Source of the DNA: Pseudomonas sp. MYb118
Lineage (GTDB): Bacteria > Pseudomonadota > Gammaproteobacteria > Pseudomonadales > Pseudomonadaceae
Assembly: GCF_040947875.1 (NCBI RefSeq)
Contig: NZ_JBFRXN010000002.1
Span: 1,736,001-1,800,000 of the forward strand
DNA length: 64,000 nucleotides
Reading direction: 5' to 3'
The notes under the pieces are model-generated. The model saw only the letters and a program-made list of their open reading frames with translations. It ran no database searches and was not told where the DNA came from. Below, one piece after another: positions 1 through 11,664 of this stretch (positions are counted from its first letter, which is position 1; each line of letters starts with the position of its first letter). A program made the translations under genes and the position numbers.

Positions 1-774
1 GCTGATCAAATCACCGGCGTTGTCGGTAGCGTTCTTCATCGCGATCATCCGCGCAGCTTGTTCAGCCGCGTTGTTCTCGACCACCGCCTGGTAGACCTGC
101 GACTCCACGTAACGCACCATCAAGCCGTCAAGCAGCTCTTTGGCGTCCGGTTCGTACAGATAATCCCAGTGGTGCTTGAGTTCCTGATCCGGGGTTGCCA
201 CCAGTGGAATCAACTGCTCCACGGTAGGCGATTGCGTCATGGTGTTGACGAACTTGTTGGATACCACGGACAGGCGATCGATACGGCCGTCCAGATAAGC
301 ATCCAGCATCACCTTGACGCTGCCGATCAGGTCATTGATCGACGGCTCTTCACCCAGATGGCTGATAGCTGCAACGACGTTACCGCCGAAGTTGCGGAAG
401 AATGCCGCACCCTTGCTACCAACGACACACAGGTCGATCTCGACGCCGTTTTCGCGGTTTACCGCCATGTCCTTGACCAAAGCCTTGAACAGGTTGGTGT
501 TCAAGCCACCACACAGACCACGGTCACTGCTCACTACGACATAACCGACGCGCTTTACTTCGCGGTCGATCATGAACGGGTGGCGATATTCCGGGTTAGC
601 GTTGGCCAGATGACCAATAACCTGGCGGATGCGCTCCGCATAAGGACGGCTAGCAGCCATGCGCATTTGTGCCTTGCGCATTTTGCTGACCGCCACTTTT
701 TCCATGGCGCTGGTAATTTTTTGCGTGCTTTTGATGCTCGCAATCTTACTGCGAATCTCTTTTGCGCCTGCCAT
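1..774 (-). CDS. atpG: ATP synthase F1 gamma subunit (3' end outside window)
   Basis: Central rotor shaft of F1 ATP synthase, coupling proton flow through Fo to ATP synthesis in the alpha/beta hexamer. The start is the ATG at 772-774, and the protein begins [11 protein letters not shown], the typical gamma N-terminus. The reading frame is open for 258 codons to the window edge; Pseudomonas gamma is normally about 286 residues, so roughly 28 C-terminal residues are missing. It follows atpA by 50 bases as a late gene of the atpI-B-E-F-H-A-G operon; atpD and atpC should lie just outside. Identification is secure from sequence and operon position. Confidence 0.97.
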   Translation of the reverse strand, partial: MAGAKEIRSKIASIKSTQKITSAMEKVAVSKMRKAQMRMAASRPYAERIRQVIGHLANANPEYRHPFMIDREVKRVGYVVVSSDRGLCGGLNTNLFKALVKDMAVNRENGVEIDLCVVGSKGAAFFRNFGGNVVAAISHLGEEPSINDLIGSVKVMLDAYLDGRIDRLSVVSNKFVNTMTQSPTVEQLIPLVATPDQELKHHWDYLYEPDAKELLDGLMVRYVESQVYQAVVENNAAEQAARMIAMKNATDNAGDLIS

Positions 775-824
775 GTAACACCTATCAGGTTAGCAAGCGG
801 GAGCCTCGCGGCCCCCGCTGCGGC

Positions 825-2369
825 TTACCAGGTTTGGGTGGCCTTGAACTTCTCGATACCGGCTTTGAGGCCAGCGTCGATTTCGTCGTTGAAATCACCC
901 TTCACGTTGATCTTCGCCATCAAGTCGGCGTGATCGCGGTTGAAGTAAGCAATCAGCGCTTGCTCGAAGCTGCCGACCTTGGCGTTTTCAACGTCAGTCA
1001 GGAACCCACGCTCAGCGGCATACAGCGACAGCGACATGTCGGCGATCGACATTGGCGCGTATTGCTTCTGCTTCATCAGCTCGGTTACGCGCTGACCATG
1101 CTCAAGTTGCTTACGGGTCGCTTCGTCCAGGTCAGAAGCGAACTGGGCGAATGCCGCCAGTTCACGGTACTGAGCCAGAGCGGTACGGATACCACCGGAC
1201 AGCTTCTTGATGATCTTGGTCTGAGCGGCACCACCCACACGGGATACCGAAACACCGGCGTTCACTGCAGGGCGGATGCCCGAGTTGAACATGGCCGATT
1301 CCAGGAAGATCTGACCGTCGGTGATGGAAATCACGTTGGTCGGAACGAACGCGGAAACGTCGCCAGCCTGGGTTTCGATGATCGGCAGTGCGGTCAGGGA
1401 ACCGGTTTTGCCAGTCACTGCGCCGTTGGTGAACTTCTCTACGTACTCTTCCGAAACGCGGGATGCGCGCTCCAGCAGACGGGAGTGGAGATAGAACACG
1501 TCGCCTGGGTAAGCTTCACGTCCTGGTGGACGGCGCAGCAGCAGGGAAATCTGGCGGTAAGCCACTGCTTGCTTGGACAGATCGTCATAAACGATCAGCG
1601 CGTCTTCACCGCGGTCGCGGAAGTATTCGCCCATGGTGCAACCGGAGTACGGTGCCAGGTATTGCAGTGCAGGAGATTCCGAAGCACTGGCAGCCACGAT
1701 GATCGTGTTGGCCAGGGCGCCGTTTTCTTCCAGCTTGCGAACCACGTTGGCGATGGTCGATTGCTTCTGACCGATTGCCACGTAGACGCAGAAAATGCCG
1801 CTGTCTTTCTGGTTGATGATCGCGTCGATCGCCAGAGCGGTTTTACCGATCTGACGGTCACCGATGATCAGCTCACGCTGGCCACGGCCGACAGGGATCA
1901 TGGCATCGACAGCCTTGTAGCCAGTCTGTACAGGCTGGTCTACCGACTTACGCCAGATCACGCCTGGAGCAACTTTCTCGACCGCGTCGGTCTCGGTGTT
2001 GTTCAGCGGACCTTTGCCGTCAACTGGGTTACCCAGTGCGTCGACTACGCGACCCAGCAGTTCCTTACCAACCGGAACCTGCAGGATGCGGCCTGTGCAC
2101 TTGGCGCTCATGCCTTCAGCCAGACTGGTGTATGCGCCCAGTACAACGGCACCTACGGAGTCTTGCTCCAGGTTGAGGGCCATACCGTAGACGCCGCCCG
2201 GAAACTCGATCATCTCGCCGTACATGACGTCGGCCAGACCGTGAATCCGCACGATGCCGTCAGATACGCTGACGACAGTGCCTTCGTTACGGGCTTGGGA
2301 GGTCACATCGAGCTTGTCGATGCGGCCCTTGATAATTTCACTAATTTCGGAAGGATTGAGTTGCTGCAT
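825..2369 (-). CDS. atpA: ATP synthase F1 alpha subunit
   Basis: Non-catalytic nucleotide-binding subunit of the F1 head, 514 residues, the full family length. It starts [17 protein letters not shown]. The Walker A motif GDRQIGKT lies near residues 169-176, and the ATP synthase alpha/beta signature region ([17 protein letters not shown]) is near residues 365-381. It sits 21 bases downstream of atpH and is expressed from the atp operon. Two long open frames on the opposite strand are codon-bias shadows. Confidence 0.99.
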   Translation of the reverse strand: MQQLNPSEISEIIKGRIDKLDVTSQARNEGTVVSVSDGIVRIHGLADVMYGEMIEFPGGVYGMALNLEQDSVGAVVLGAYTSLAEGMSAKCTGRILQVPVGKELLGRVVDALGNPVDGKGPLNNTETDAVEKVAPGVIWRKSVDQPVQTGYKAVDAMIPVGRGQRELIIGDRQIGKTALAIDAIINQKDSGIFCVYVAIGQKQSTIANVVRKLEENGALANTIIVAASASESPALQYLAPYSGCTMGEYFRDRGEDALIVYDDLSKQAVAYRQISLLLRRPPGREAYPGDVFYLHSRLLERASRVSEEYVEKFTNGAVTGKTGSLTALPIIETQAGDVSAFVPTNVISITDGQIFLESAMFNSGIRPAVNAGVSVSRVGGAAQTKIIKKLSGGIRTALAQYRELAAFAQFASDLDEATRKQLEHGQRVTELMKQKQYAPMSIADMSLSLYAAERGFLTDVENAKVGSFEQALIAYFNRDHADLMAKINVKGDFNDEIDAGLKAGIEKFKATQTW

Positions 2370-2390
2370 TGCTCTGCTGCCCCTTCAAAC

Positions 2391-2927
2391 TCAAGATTTC
2401 AATGCTTCGGCAAGTTTCGCGATTTTGCCGCGAATCGAGCCATCGATAACCAGGTCGCCGGCGCGGATGACAACACCACCAATAAGGGTACTGTCTTCCT
2501 CGACTTGCAGGCGCACTTCCCGGTTGAGTCGTGCACTGAGAACCTTGGCGAGTTTGTCTTGCTGTTCTTGGTTCAATGCAAAAGCACTGGTCACTTCAAC
2601 GTCTACCGACTTCTCTTGCTCGGCCTTGTACAGGTCGAACAGAGCGCTGATCTCTGGCAAAAGCGAGAGACGGTCGTTTTCGGCAACGACGTGAATGAAA
2701 TTCTGTGCCTTGGCATCGAACTTGTCGCCACACACGTCAATGAACGTGGTGGCCTTTTCTGCGCTCGTCAGTCGCGGGGCCTTGAGCACGCGCTGCATGG
2801 TGTCGTCTTGCGACACCGCTGCTGCCAGGCCGAGCATGGCTGACCAATTGGCCAGTTGCTGGTGGGCCTGAGCGTGCTCGAAGGCCGCCTTAGCGTAAGG
2901 TCGGGCCAACGTGGTCAGTTCTGCCAT
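2391..2927 (-). CDS. atpH: ATP synthase F1 delta subunit
   Basis: Peripheral-stalk protein that links the b-subunit dimer to the top of the F1 hexamer. The 178-residue product starts [17 protein letters not shown], the classic OSCP/delta N-terminus with the conserved RPYA(K)A segment, and ends with the family's conserved region around residues 140-170 ([18 protein letters not shown]). It lies 12 bases after atpF and 21 before atpA. Length and position match other pseudomonads. Confidence 0.98.
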   Translation of the reverse strand: MAELTTLARPYAKAAFEHAQAHQQLANWSAMLGLAAAVSQDDTMQRVLKAPRLTSAEKATTFIDVCGDKFDAKAQNFIHVVAENDRLSLLPEISALFDLYKAEQEKSVDVEVTSAFALNQEQQDKLAKVLSARLNREVRLQVEEDSTLIGGVVIRAGDLVIDGSIRGKIAKLAEALKS

Positions 2928-2939
2928 GATCGCCCTCGC

Positions 2940-3410
2940 TTAGATTTCAGCAGCCAGTTGGTTAACCAGCTCTGCGTGCGCGTTTTGATCGATTGTGGCA
3001 CCCAGGATCTTCGCAGCACCACCAACGGCCAGGCTACCCACTTGGGCGCGCAGCGCGTCTTTGACACTGTTCAGTTCCTGTTCGATCTCGGCCTGAGCCT
3101 GAGCCTTCACACGGTCAGCTTCGACGCGAGCCTGTTCACGGGCTTCGTCGACAATCTGGGTACCGCGTTTCTTGGCTTGCTCGATGATTTCAGCTGCCTG
3201 AGCTTTCGCTTCGCGCAGTTGCTGACCCGCTTTCTCTTGGGCCAACTCCAGGTCGCGAGCTGCTCGGCTGGCAGCGTCCAGACCATCAGCGATCTTCTTT
3301 TGACGTTCGTGCAGAGCCGCGATGACCGGAGGCCATACGAACTTCATGCAGAAAACAACAAAAATCAGGAACGCAACGGACTGGCCAATCAGGGTCGCAT
3401 TAATGTTCAC
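2940..3410 (-). CDS. atpF: ATP synthase Fo b subunit
   Basis: Membrane-anchored peripheral stalk subunit, 156 residues. One N-terminal hydrophobic helix (about residues 5-26, containing [16 protein letters not shown]) is followed by a long charged helical region rich in K, E, A and Q (residues 35-130) that forms the dimeric right-handed coiled coil. It lies between atpE (58 bases upstream) and atpH (12 bases downstream) in the atp operon. Confidence 0.98.
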   Translation of the reverse strand: MNINATLIGQSVAFLIFVVFCMKFVWPPVIAALHERQKKIADGLDAASRAARDLELAQEKAGQQLREAKAQAAEIIEQAKKRGTQIVDEAREQARVEADRVKAQAQAEIEQELNSVKDALRAQVGSLAVGGAAKILGATIDQNAHAELVNQLAAEI

Positions 3411-3468
3411 GCCAACACCTCGCAGTTACGTTGTCCATCACACCAAATTACCCGGAAGATCCGAGTAA

Positions 3469-3741
<273 letters not shown>

Positions 3742-3814
3742 TTACGTCGTATGGTTTAGGTTTTTTTAATTTAAAGCGGGTAAAACAAATCGTTTCAGTG
3801 GCCCCGTAAGGACC

Positions 3815-3836
3815 CCCTCTCGTTTGACCGAGAGGG
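3815..3836. other. Hairpin in atpB-atpE intercistronic gap
   Basis: Perfect 8-bp inverted repeat CCCTCTCG/CGAGAGGG with a 6-base loop, in the only long gap inside the atp operon (3727-3860). No T-run follows on the minus strand at the base of the stem, so it looks more like an mRNA-stabilising or processing hairpin than a terminator. A role in raising atpE expression relative to atpB is inference, by analogy with the E. coli atpB-atpE spacer. Confidence 0.5.
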
Positions 3837-3860
3837 ACATCAGACTAGTCGAAACTGGTC

Positions 3861-5157
<1,297 letters not shown>

Positions 5158-5231
5158 TATTGCTCTCCAATGGTCGGCTGCCAGAAATCAATAACTTGGC
5201 ATAATTTGTGCCGACAAAATGCGCGCAGAGT

Positions 5232-5253
5232 ATAGGGGCGGTTCAGCCCCTAT
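5232..5253 (-). terminator. Possible terminator after parB
   Basis: Inverted repeat ATAGGGGC/GCCCCTAT with a 6-base loop, between the end of parB and the start of atpI. Read on the minus strand it is followed by only a short T-poor stretch, so termination strength is uncertain. It may separate the parAB transcript from the atp operon. Confidence 0.4.
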
Positions 5254-5302
5254 TCAACTGTCAGGTAGTGATTTCCGACTGCGCGCTACATGAGGAAATG
5301 TT

Positions 5303-6175
5303 TCAGCGAATGTGCGCGAGCACACCCTGAAGTTCATCCAGAGAGTTGTACCCGATCACCAACTGTCCCTTTCCCTTCTTACCGTGGCGAATCTGCACCG
5401 CAGAGCCTAGCCGCTCGGCCAGGCGCTGCTCGAGTCGAGCGATATCCGGGTCCGGTTTGGCAGGTTCCGCAGGCTCCTGTTTGCCATTGAGCCACTGGCG
5501 AACCAGTGCCTCGGTCTGACGTACCGTCAGACCTCGTGCGACAACATGTCGCGCCCCTTCAACCTGTTGATTTTCCGGCAATCCGAGCAAAGCACGTGCA
5601 TGACCCATTTCCAGGTCGCCGTGAGACAGCATGGTTTTGATGACTTCCGGCAACGCGATCAAGCGTAGCAGATTGGCCACGGTCACGCGGGACTTGCCCA
5701 CCGCCTCGGCCACCTGTTGCTGGGTCAGCTGGAATTCCTGCTGCAAACGCTGCAGGGCCACCGCTTCTTCGATCGGGTTGAGGTCTTCGCGCTGGATGTT
5801 CTCGATCAGCGCCATGGCGATCGCGGTTTCATCCGGTACATCGCGCACCATCGCCGGGATGGTTTCCTGGCCGGCCTGCTGGCTGGCGCGCCAGCGGCGT
5901 TCGCCGGCGATGATTTCGAAGCGACCGCTGCCGATGGAACGCACCACGATCGGCTGCATGACGCCCTGGGTGCGGATCGACTGCGCCAGCTCTTCCAGCG
6001 CCTGCGGGTCCATGTCCCGACGCGGCTGGTATTTGCCGCGCTGGATCAGGTCCAGGGGCAGGTGTTGCAATTCACGCTCGTCGGCCTGTACCGCCTGTTC
6101 TTCCAGCGCACTGACAGTCGGACCACTGAGCAGTGCATCCAGTCCTCGTCCGAGACCTCGTTTCTTGACGGCCAT
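5303..6175 (-). CDS. parB: Chromosome-partitioning protein ParB
   Basis: Sequence-specific CTPase that loads at parS sites near the origin and slides along DNA to form the segregation complex. The 290-residue protein has the N-terminal ParB/Srx domain with the motif AGERRWRA (about residues 91-98), a helix-turn-helix (about residues 155-185, LTQQQVAEAVGKSRVTVANLLRL) and a C-terminal dimerisation segment. It lies 9 bases after parA in the same transcript. Two matching parS sites lie in recF in this window. Confidence 0.98.
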   Translation of the reverse strand: MAVKKRGLGRGLDALLSGPTVSALEEQAVQADERELQHLPLDLIQRGKYQPRRDMDPQALEELAQSIRTQGVMQPIVVRSIGSGRFEIIAGERRWRASQQAGQETIPAMVRDVPDETAIAMALIENIQREDLNPIEEAVALQRLQQEFQLTQQQVAEAVGKSRVTVANLLRLIALPEVIKTMLSHGDLEMGHARALLGLPENQQVEGARHVVARGLTVRQTEALVRQWLNGKQEPAEPAKPDPDIARLEQRLAERLGSAVQIRHGKKGKGQLVIGYNSLDELQGVLAHIR

Positions 6176-6184
6176 GGGGATTCC

Positions 6185-6982
6185 TTAAATTGCCTGGGCA
6201 GCGGCGGTGCGTGGATTTTTGCGTTGACGGCGAACCATCTCGCCCGCCAGCGCCAGATAGGCAATGGCGCCCCGCGATGTCTTGTCGTACGCCAGCGCCG
6301 GCATGCCGTAGCTGGGTGCTTCCGCCAGGCGGATGTTGCGCGGAATGACCGTGTCGTACAGCTGCTCGCCGAAATGCTCCTTGAGCTGGGCCGATACGTC
6401 GTTCATCAGGCTCAGTCGCGGGTCGTACATGGTGCGCAGCAGGCCTTCGACTTTCAGGTCCGGGTTGAGCAGCTCGGCGATGCGCTTGATGTTATCCACA
6501 AGGTCGCTCAAGCCTTCCAGCGCAAAATATTCGCACTGCATGGGGATAATTACCCCATCGGCGGCAACCAGCGCGTTCAGTGTCAGCATCGACAGCGACG
6601 GCGGGCAGTCGATCAAAATGTAGTCGTAGTTATCACGCACGGGCGCCAATGCGCTGCGCAGGCGGCTTTCCTTCATCTGCATTTCCAGCAGAACCACTTC
6701 CGCCGCAGTCAGGTCGCGGTTGGCCGGCAGCAGCTGATAGCCACCGTGCTCGGAGAAATGCATGGCTTGCGCCAGGTCGCATTCGCCGATCAGCAGGTCG
6801 TAGACCGAGTTTTCCAGGCCGTGTTTATCCACACCGCTACCCATGGTGGCGTTGCCCTGTGGATCGAGATCGATCAGCAGCACCCGACGCTTGGTAGCGA
6901 CCAGGGAAGCTGCGAGGTTGATGCAGGTGGTGGTTTTACCCACACCACCTTTCTGGTTCGCTATCGCGAATACCTTAGCCAT
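6185..6982 (-). CDS. parA: Chromosome-partitioning ATPase ParA (Soj)
   Basis: Walker-type ATPase that drives separation of ParB-parS complexes. The deviant Walker A motif KGGVGKTT is at residues 11-18 when translation starts at the ATG at 6980-6982 (265 residues, beginning MAKVFAIANQKGG). The frame is open six codons further upstream, but the shorter start matches the family N-terminus. The switch motif IDCPPSLSML is near residue 120. Two perfect DnaA nonamers lie inside the gene (6492-6500 and 6825-6833). Confidence 0.97.
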   Translation of the reverse strand: MAKVFAIANQKGGVGKTTTCINLAASLVATKRRVLLIDLDPQGNATMGSGVDKHGLENSVYDLLIGECDLAQAMHFSEHGGYQLLPANRDLTAAEVVLLEMQMKESRLRSALAPVRDNYDYILIDCPPSLSMLTLNALVAADGVIIPMQCEYFALEGLSDLVDNIKRIAELLNPDLKVEGLLRTMYDPRLSLMNDVSAQLKEHFGEQLYDTVIPRNIRLAEAPSYGMPALAYDKTSRGAIAYLALAGEMVRRQRKNPRTAAAQAI

Positions 6983-7000
6983 TCTTGCTTGTGTTCCCAA

Positions 7001-7645
7001 TCATGCCGTGCGGCGCAGTATCAGCAGATGGCGTTGGCCTTGGCAACCGGGTACGGCCAGGGCGTGTTCGCTATCGAGGTGGAAGTCCGCGGGCAATGCT
7101 ACCAGTTCATCGGCCGGATGAACGCCCTTCATTGCCAGCCAGCGCGTATCGGCATCGCCGAGGTGGCGGGTCCAGCCGGTGAAGTTCTCCATGCTGCTGA
7201 AGGCCCGGGAAATGATCCCGTTGAACGGCTGGGCAGGCTGGAAGGCTTCGACACGACTGTGGATAACTTGCAGGTTATCCAGCTTGAGTTCGAGTTTGAC
7301 CTGGGTCAGGAAGCGGGTTTTCTTGCCATTGGCGTCCAGGCAGGTGACTTGCGCCTGCGGGAACAGGATGGCCAACGGCACACCCGGCATGCCGCCGCCG
7401 CTACCGACGTCGAGCCAGCGACCGTCTTCGATGAATGACATCACGCTCAAACTGTCGAGCAGATGCCGCGAGACCATTTCGTCCGGATCACGCACGGCGG
7501 TCAGGTTGTAGGCCTTGTTCCATTTGATCAACAGGGCCAGATAACCCAGCAACTGCGCGTGCTGGGTTTCGGTCAGTGCGACACCGAGCTGGCGAGCGCC
7601 TGTGGATAACTCTTCGGCGTGTTTCGAGGTGACCAACGAACTCAA
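7001..7645 (-). CDS. rsmG: 16S rRNA m7G527 methyltransferase RsmG (GidB)
   Basis: SAM-dependent enzyme that methylates G527 of 16S rRNA (E. coli numbering); loss gives low-level streptomycin resistance in other bacteria. The 214-residue protein has the SAM-binding glycine motif [16 protein letters not shown] near residues 80-95. Its start overlaps the end of mnmG by 4 bases (7642-7645), indicating translational coupling. Two perfect DnaA boxes (7258-7266 and 7601-7609) lie in the coding region. Confidence 0.98.
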   Translation of the reverse strand: MSSLVTSKHAEELSTGARQLGVALTETQHAQLLGYLALLIKWNKAYNLTAVRDPDEMVSRHLLDSLSVMSFIEDGRWLDVGSGGGMPGVPLAILFPQAQVTCLDANGKKTRFLTQVKLELKLDNLQVIHSRVEAFQPAQPFNGIISRAFSSMENFTGWTRHLGDADTRWLAMKGVHPADELVALPADFHLDSEHALAVPGCQGQRHLLILRRTA

Positions 7646-9537
7646 GCGCTTTGCTCCAACTGACGGCCCGCGCCGCGTTTTTTCAAGTGAATCATCAACA
7701 GGGAAATCGCCGCCGGCGTAACGCCCGGGATGCGCGAAGCCTGGCCCAGGGTTTCCGGACGGGTGGCGCCCAGCTTGCTCTGGATCTCCTTGGACAGGCC
7801 GGAAATGCTCGTGTAGTCGATATCCACAGGCAGTTTGGTGTCTTCACTGGCGCGCAGACGGGCGATTTCGTCCTGTTGACGATCGATGTAGCCGGCGTAC
7901 TTGGTCTTGATCTCGATCTGTTCGGCGACTTGTTGATCTTCTGCCCCGCCACCGGTCACAGCGACCAAGCCAGCGTAGTCGATTTCCGGACGGCTCAAGA
8001 GGTTGAGCAGGTTGTATTCGTGGGTCAGCGGCGTGCCGAATTTTTCGGCAATGGCATCGCCCTGCTCGGTGTTCGGCCGGACCCAAGTGCTTTTCAGCCG
8101 CTGCTCTTCCTGCTCGATGCCTTCGCGTTTCGTGCAGAAAGCCGCCCAGCGCGCGTCATCGACCAGGCCCAGCTCGCGACCTTTTTCGGTCAGGCGCAGG
8201 TCGGCGTTGTCTTCGCGCAGGATCAGGCGGTATTCGGCGCGGGACGTGAACATCCGGTACGGCTCCTGGGTACCCAGGGTAATCAGGTCGTCGACCAGCA
8301 CGCCGAGGTAGGCTTCATCGCGACGCGGGCACCAGGCTTCTTTGCCCTGGGCACGCAGCGCGGCGTTGGTTCCGGCCAGCAAACCCTGGGCGCCGGCTTC
8401 TTCGTAACCGGTGGTGCCGTTGATCTGACCGGCGAAAAACAGACCGCCGATGACCTTGGTTTCCAGGCTGTACTTCAGGTCCCTTGGGTCGAAGTAGTCA
8501 TATTCGATGGCGTAACCCGGACGCACGATGTGCGCGTTTTCCATGCCGCGGATCGACTGGACGATCTGCAATTGCACGTCGAACGGCAGGGATGTGGATA
8601 TCCCGTTCGGGTACAGCTCGTTGGTGGTCAGGCCTTCAGGCTCGATGAACACCTGGTGGCTTTCCTTGTCGGCAAAGCGGTGGATCTTGTCTTCGATCGA
8701 CGGGCAATAACGCGGGCCAATGCCTTCGATCACCCCGGAATACATCGGCGACCGATCGAGATTGGCCGCGATGATTTCGTGGGTACGCGCATTGGTGTGG
8801 GTAATCCAGCAACTGATCTGCTGTGGATGCAGTTCCTTGGAACCCATGAACGACATGACCGGGATCGGTGTGTCACCGGCCTGCTCGGTCATCACCGAGA
8901 AATCCACGGATCGGGCGTCAATACGCGGCGGCGTACCGGTTTTCAGGCGGCCGACGCGCAGTGGCAACTCGCGCAAGCGGTGTGCCAGGGCAATCGACGG
9001 CGGATCACCGGCACGACCGCCGGAAAAATTCTGCATGCCGATGTGGATAAGTCCACCAAGGAAGGTGCCTGTGGTCAAAACCACCGAATCTGCGAGGAAA
9101 CGCAGGCCCATTTGGGTGACGACACCGCGCACCTGGTCCTGCTCGACGATCAGGTCATCCGCCGCCTGTTGGAATATCCACAGGTTCGGCTGGTTTTCCA
9201 GGATTTCCCGGATGGCCGCCTTATAGAGCGCGCGGTCAGCCTGGGCGCGGGTTGCACGCACGGCCGGGCCTTTACGGCTGTTCAACACGCGGAACTGGAT
9301 ACCGCCTTTATCGGTAGCCAGGGCCATCGCGCCGCCGAGGGCGTCGATTTCCTTGACCAGATGGCTTTTGCCGATACCGCCAATGGCGGGGTTGCAGCTC
9401 ATGGCACCGAGGGTTTCCACGTTATGCGTCAGCAACAGGGTCTTGACCCCCATACGTGCTGAGGCCAGTGCTGCCTCGGTACCGGCATGACCGCCGCCGA
9501 TGACGATCACTTCAAAACGGGAAGGGAAATCCACCAC
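7642..9537 (-). CDS. mnmG: tRNA uridine-34 carboxymethylaminomethyl-modifying FAD enzyme MnmG (GidA)
   Basis: FAD-dependent partner of MnmE in forming cmnm5U34 in tRNAs that read split codon boxes. It has 631 residues, the full family length. The N-terminal FAD-binding motif [17 protein letters not shown] (residues 14-30) and the conserved [22 protein letters not shown] stretch (residues 48-69) are clear. The upstream gap is not simple promoter DNA but a DnaA-box cluster. Unlike many genomes, mnmE is not directly adjacent: an iron-uptake cassette separates them. Confidence 0.99.
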   Translation of the reverse strand: MVDFPSRFEVIVIGGGHAGTEAALASARMGVKTLLLTHNVETLGAMSCNPAIGGIGKSHLVKEIDALGGAMALATDKGGIQFRVLNSRKGPAVRATRAQADRALYKAAIREILENQPNLWIFQQAADDLIVEQDQVRGVVTQMGLRFLADSVVLTTGTFLGGLIHIGMQNFSGGRAGDPPSIALAHRLRELPLRVGRLKTGTPPRIDARSVDFSVMTEQAGDTPIPVMSFMGSKELHPQQISCWITHTNARTHEIIAANLDRSPMYSGVIEGIGPRYCPSIEDKIHRFADKESHQVFIEPEGLTTNELYPNGISTSLPFDVQLQIVQSIRGMENAHIVRPGYAIEYDYFDPRDLKYSLETKVIGGLFFAGQINGTTGYEEAGAQGLLAGTNAALRAQGKEAWCPRRDEAYLGVLVDDLITLGTQEPYRMFTSRAEYRLILREDNADLRLTEKGRELGLVDDARWAAFCTKREGIEQEEQRLKSTWVRPNTEQGDAIAEKFGTPLTHEYNLLNLLSRPEIDYAGLVAVTGGGAEDQQVAEQIEIKTKYAGYIDRQQDEIARLRASEDTKLPVDIDYTSISGLSKEIQSKLGATRPETLGQASRIPGVTPAAISLLMIHLKKRGAGRQLEQSA

Positions 9538-9668
9538 GCACCTCGTGCCTGCTTAAGTAGGTAATTCAGGAAAATTTGGGACAGGTTTTTGGACCTGGTC
9601 GACAAGTATAGGGACTTCGCCTTCTCTAAAGAACCCTTTGCACAAAATTTAACCAGCTGTGGAGAAGT

Positions 9669-9946
9669 CGGAGTTATAGAAATTAAAAAGAGAGAAATTT
9701 ATTAAATCTTTGTTTTTATGTTTATTCTTAGTGCCCCTCCAATCTGTGGATAGATTGACACAGGCCTTTGTAATCAAGGTGTACAGAGATTTATAACCCT
9801 GTGCCCATGTGTGAAGGAGGCCCTTGGATAACCGGTTTAAGCCTGTGGATTAAAGTGGTGGTTATCCACAGAGGCGGTTATGTTCAGCTTTCGAGGCCTG
9901 TTATCAACGGCCCTCAGGCACGGTTATTCACAGGGCTTAATCCACA
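9669..9946. other. Second DnaA-box cluster with AT-rich tract, upstream of mnmG
   Basis: The 569-base gap 9538-10106 holds no credible gene. It contains an AT-rich tract at about 9670-9730 (long runs of A/T with few G/C), then DnaA-box-like nonamers: TGTGGATAG at 9745-9753, TGTGGATTA at 9844-9852, perfect TTATCCACA at 9862-9870, TTATTCACA at 9924-9932 and TAATCCACA at 9938-9946. This is the layout of a replication origin and lies next to gidA, where the E. coli oriC sits. Whether it fires in this strain cannot be told from sequence; it could also be a DnaA-titration or regulatory region. Confidence 0.7.
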
Positions 9947-10065
9947 GAAAACCGCTCAATGGCGGCAAAATCCGGCACGCATGACCACCTCCCGTTACAA
10001 ACGGCAGCCGTAATCCATCGCAGAGGGGTGAAGGCAGGGTATTGTGAGGAAGTGTAACAAAAGCT

Positions 10066-10084
10066 AATAATAGCTATTATCATT
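10066..10084. promoter_or_regulatory. Probable Fur box of the iron-signalling operon
   Basis: The 19 bases AATAATAGCTATTATCATT resemble the Fur consensus GATAATGATAATCATTATC, and the core AATAATAGCTATTAT is near-palindromic. The site ends 22 bases before the sigma-factor start, a position suited to block transcription under iron-replete conditions. Iron control by Fur is established for FecI-type sigma genes in Pseudomonas; its operation here is inference. Confidence 0.65.
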
Positions 10085-10106
10085 AAGCCACCCTCCTCTC
10101 CCTTTT

Positions 10107-10613
10107 ATGTCCATGCCACCCCACACCGCAGCAATCGAGCGCATCTACGTGCAGCACCATTCGTGGCTGTATGGATGGTTGAAGGGAAAACTGCATGACG
10201 CCTGCGATGCGGCCGACGTGGCGCACGATACGTTCGTACGTATTCTCGGCTCACGGGATGCCAGTCAGATTCGCGAGCCCAGGGATTACCTGGCCACCGT
10301 CGCACGCGGGCTGGTGATCGACCGTTATCGTCGGCGTGCCATCGAAGTGGCTTATCTGGAATCCCTGGCCGCACGGCCTGAAGCGACCGCGATCAGTGAA
10401 GAAGACAAGGCGCTGATCATCGAAACTCTGGTCGCTGTGGATAAAGCCCTGGCGAACCTCGGCGCCCGGGCCCAGCGCATTTTCATGCTGTCGCAGATCG
10501 AAGGGCTGACTTATCAACAGATCGCCGAGCAGATGAAGGTGTCGCTGACCACTGTCAAAAAGCACATGGTCCGTGTCCTCACCGAATGTTCAATGATCAT
10601 GGCGACGCTCTGA
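10107..10613 (+). CDS. FecI-type ECF sigma factor (iron starvation)
   Basis: Extracytoplasmic-function sigma-70 factor of 168 residues, predicted to direct transcription of the TonB receptor gene downstream. Region 2 lies at about residues 10-75 (DAADVAHDTFVRIL, then DYLATVARGLVIDRYRR). Region 4 with its helix-turn-helix lies at about residues 108-160 (LTYQQIAEQMKVSLTTVKKHM). The stop overlaps the ATG of the anti-sigma gene by one base. A probable Fur box precedes the gene. A perfect DnaA box occurs at 10436-10444. The gene runs opposite to the surrounding mnm genes. Confidence 0.93.
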   Translation: MSMPPHTAAIERIYVQHHSWLYGWLKGKLHDACDAADVAHDTFVRILGSRDASQIREPRDYLATVARGLVIDRYRRRAIEVAYLESLAARPEATAISEEDKALIIETLVAVDKALANLGARAQRIFMLSQIEGLTYQQIAEQMKVSLTTVKKHMVRVLTECSMIMATL

Positions 10614-11554
10614 TGACTCCGGATCGCAAGGTCTTCGAAGCCGCCGCCACCTGGTACGTACAGTTTCAGGCCGAGCCGCCGACGGCTGCCCAACGTCAGG
10701 CCTGGCAACACTGGGTCGACAGCAGCCCGGCGCATCTGGCGGCGTGGAATCAGATGGAACAGGTGCAACGTCATCTGGGCGGGCTGCCCCGGGATGTGTC
10801 GCGGCGGGCCTTGTCTTCGACGCAACAACGTCGCCAGGTGCTCAAGCTGTTGCTGATCGTGGCCGGTACCGGTTACCTGGGCTGGAATGTCCAGCAGCAC
10901 ACGCCCTTGGGCAATGTCTGGGCGGACTACCGGACCAAGGTCGGGCAACGGCGCAAGATCGAACTGGCCGACGGCACTCAGGTTCACCTCAATACCGGCA
11001 CCGCCATTGATGTGCTGTTCGACGGCGAGCAACGCCTGATCCGCTTGCGTGAAGGGGAAATCCTGGTCCGCACCGGCAAACTCGGCGATCAGCGACCGTT
11101 CTTCGTCGAAACCCGCGAAGGCCGGGTCAGGGCACTGGGTACGCGCTTTTCGGTGCGGCAGTTGTCCGGATCATCGCGAATCGGCGTGCTCGAGGACCGT
11201 GTCAGCGTGCAGCCGAATGATCAGCCGGGGCATTCCCAGGTGCTGGTTGCTGGGGAAGGCGTGGACTTCGACAGTCATGGCGTAGGGGTCATTCACCCCT
11301 ATCGCTCGACCGAAGCGGCCTGGATCAACGGCCAATTGATCGTCCTCGATGCGCCCCTGGGGGAAGTGATCGCAGAACTCGGCCGTTACCGCGCCGGGGT
11401 CCTGCATTGTGATGAGCGTGCGGCACGCCTGCGGGTTTCCGGAACGTTCCGCCTGGATTCCACGGAGGCTGTGCTGGCCAACCTGCAAGCTTCACTGCCG
11501 GTCAGTGTCAGTTATTTCACGCGTTATTGGGTGTCGATCAAGCAGGTCGGTTGA
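10613..11554 (+). CDS. FecR-type anti-sigma factor / sigma regulator
   Basis: Inner-membrane regulator of the preceding sigma factor, 313 residues from the ATG at 10613 (TGATG overlap with the sigma gene). The N-terminal cytoplasmic DUF4880-type domain (about residues 5-50, with the WQHWVDSSPAHLAAWNQ segment), a single transmembrane helix (about residues 77-95, LLLIVAGTGYLG) and the periplasmic FecR domain (about residues 110-205) are visible. Signals from the substrate-loaded receptor are expected to reach it through the receptor's STN domain. Confidence 0.93.
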   Translation: MTPDRKVFEAAATWYVQFQAEPPTAAQRQAWQHWVDSSPAHLAAWNQMEQVQRHLGGLPRDVSRRALSSTQQRRQVLKLLLIVAGTGYLGWNVQQHTPLGNVWADYRTKVGQRRKIELADGTQVHLNTGTAIDVLFDGEQRLIRLREGEILVRTGKLGDQRPFFVETREGRVRALGTRFSVRQLSGSSRIGVLEDRVSVQPNDQPGHSQVLVAGEGVDFDSHGVGVIHPYRSTEAAWINGQLIVLDAPLGEVIAELGRYRAGVLHCDERAARLRVSGTFRLDSTEAVLANLQASLPVSVSYFTRYWVSIKQVG

Positions 11555-11664
11555 GCCGATCAAAACTTTTTCACGTCGGGGGTTATCTTTTTTTTCCCTG
11601 TAACGGCCCTACAGGTAATCGCGGTTCAACGCGGCATTTGCCACCTTCAGGGCTTTGACTACCC

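Noticed and set aside
762..2843. Long plus-strand open frame of 693 codons opposite atpA and atpH
   Set aside because: Fully antisense to two certain genes, product without recognisable domain, typical result of GC-rich third-position bias in pseudomonads.
3815..3836. Rho-independent terminator between atpB and atpE
   Set aside because: There is no T-run next to the stem, and a terminator here would cut off the rest of an essential operon.
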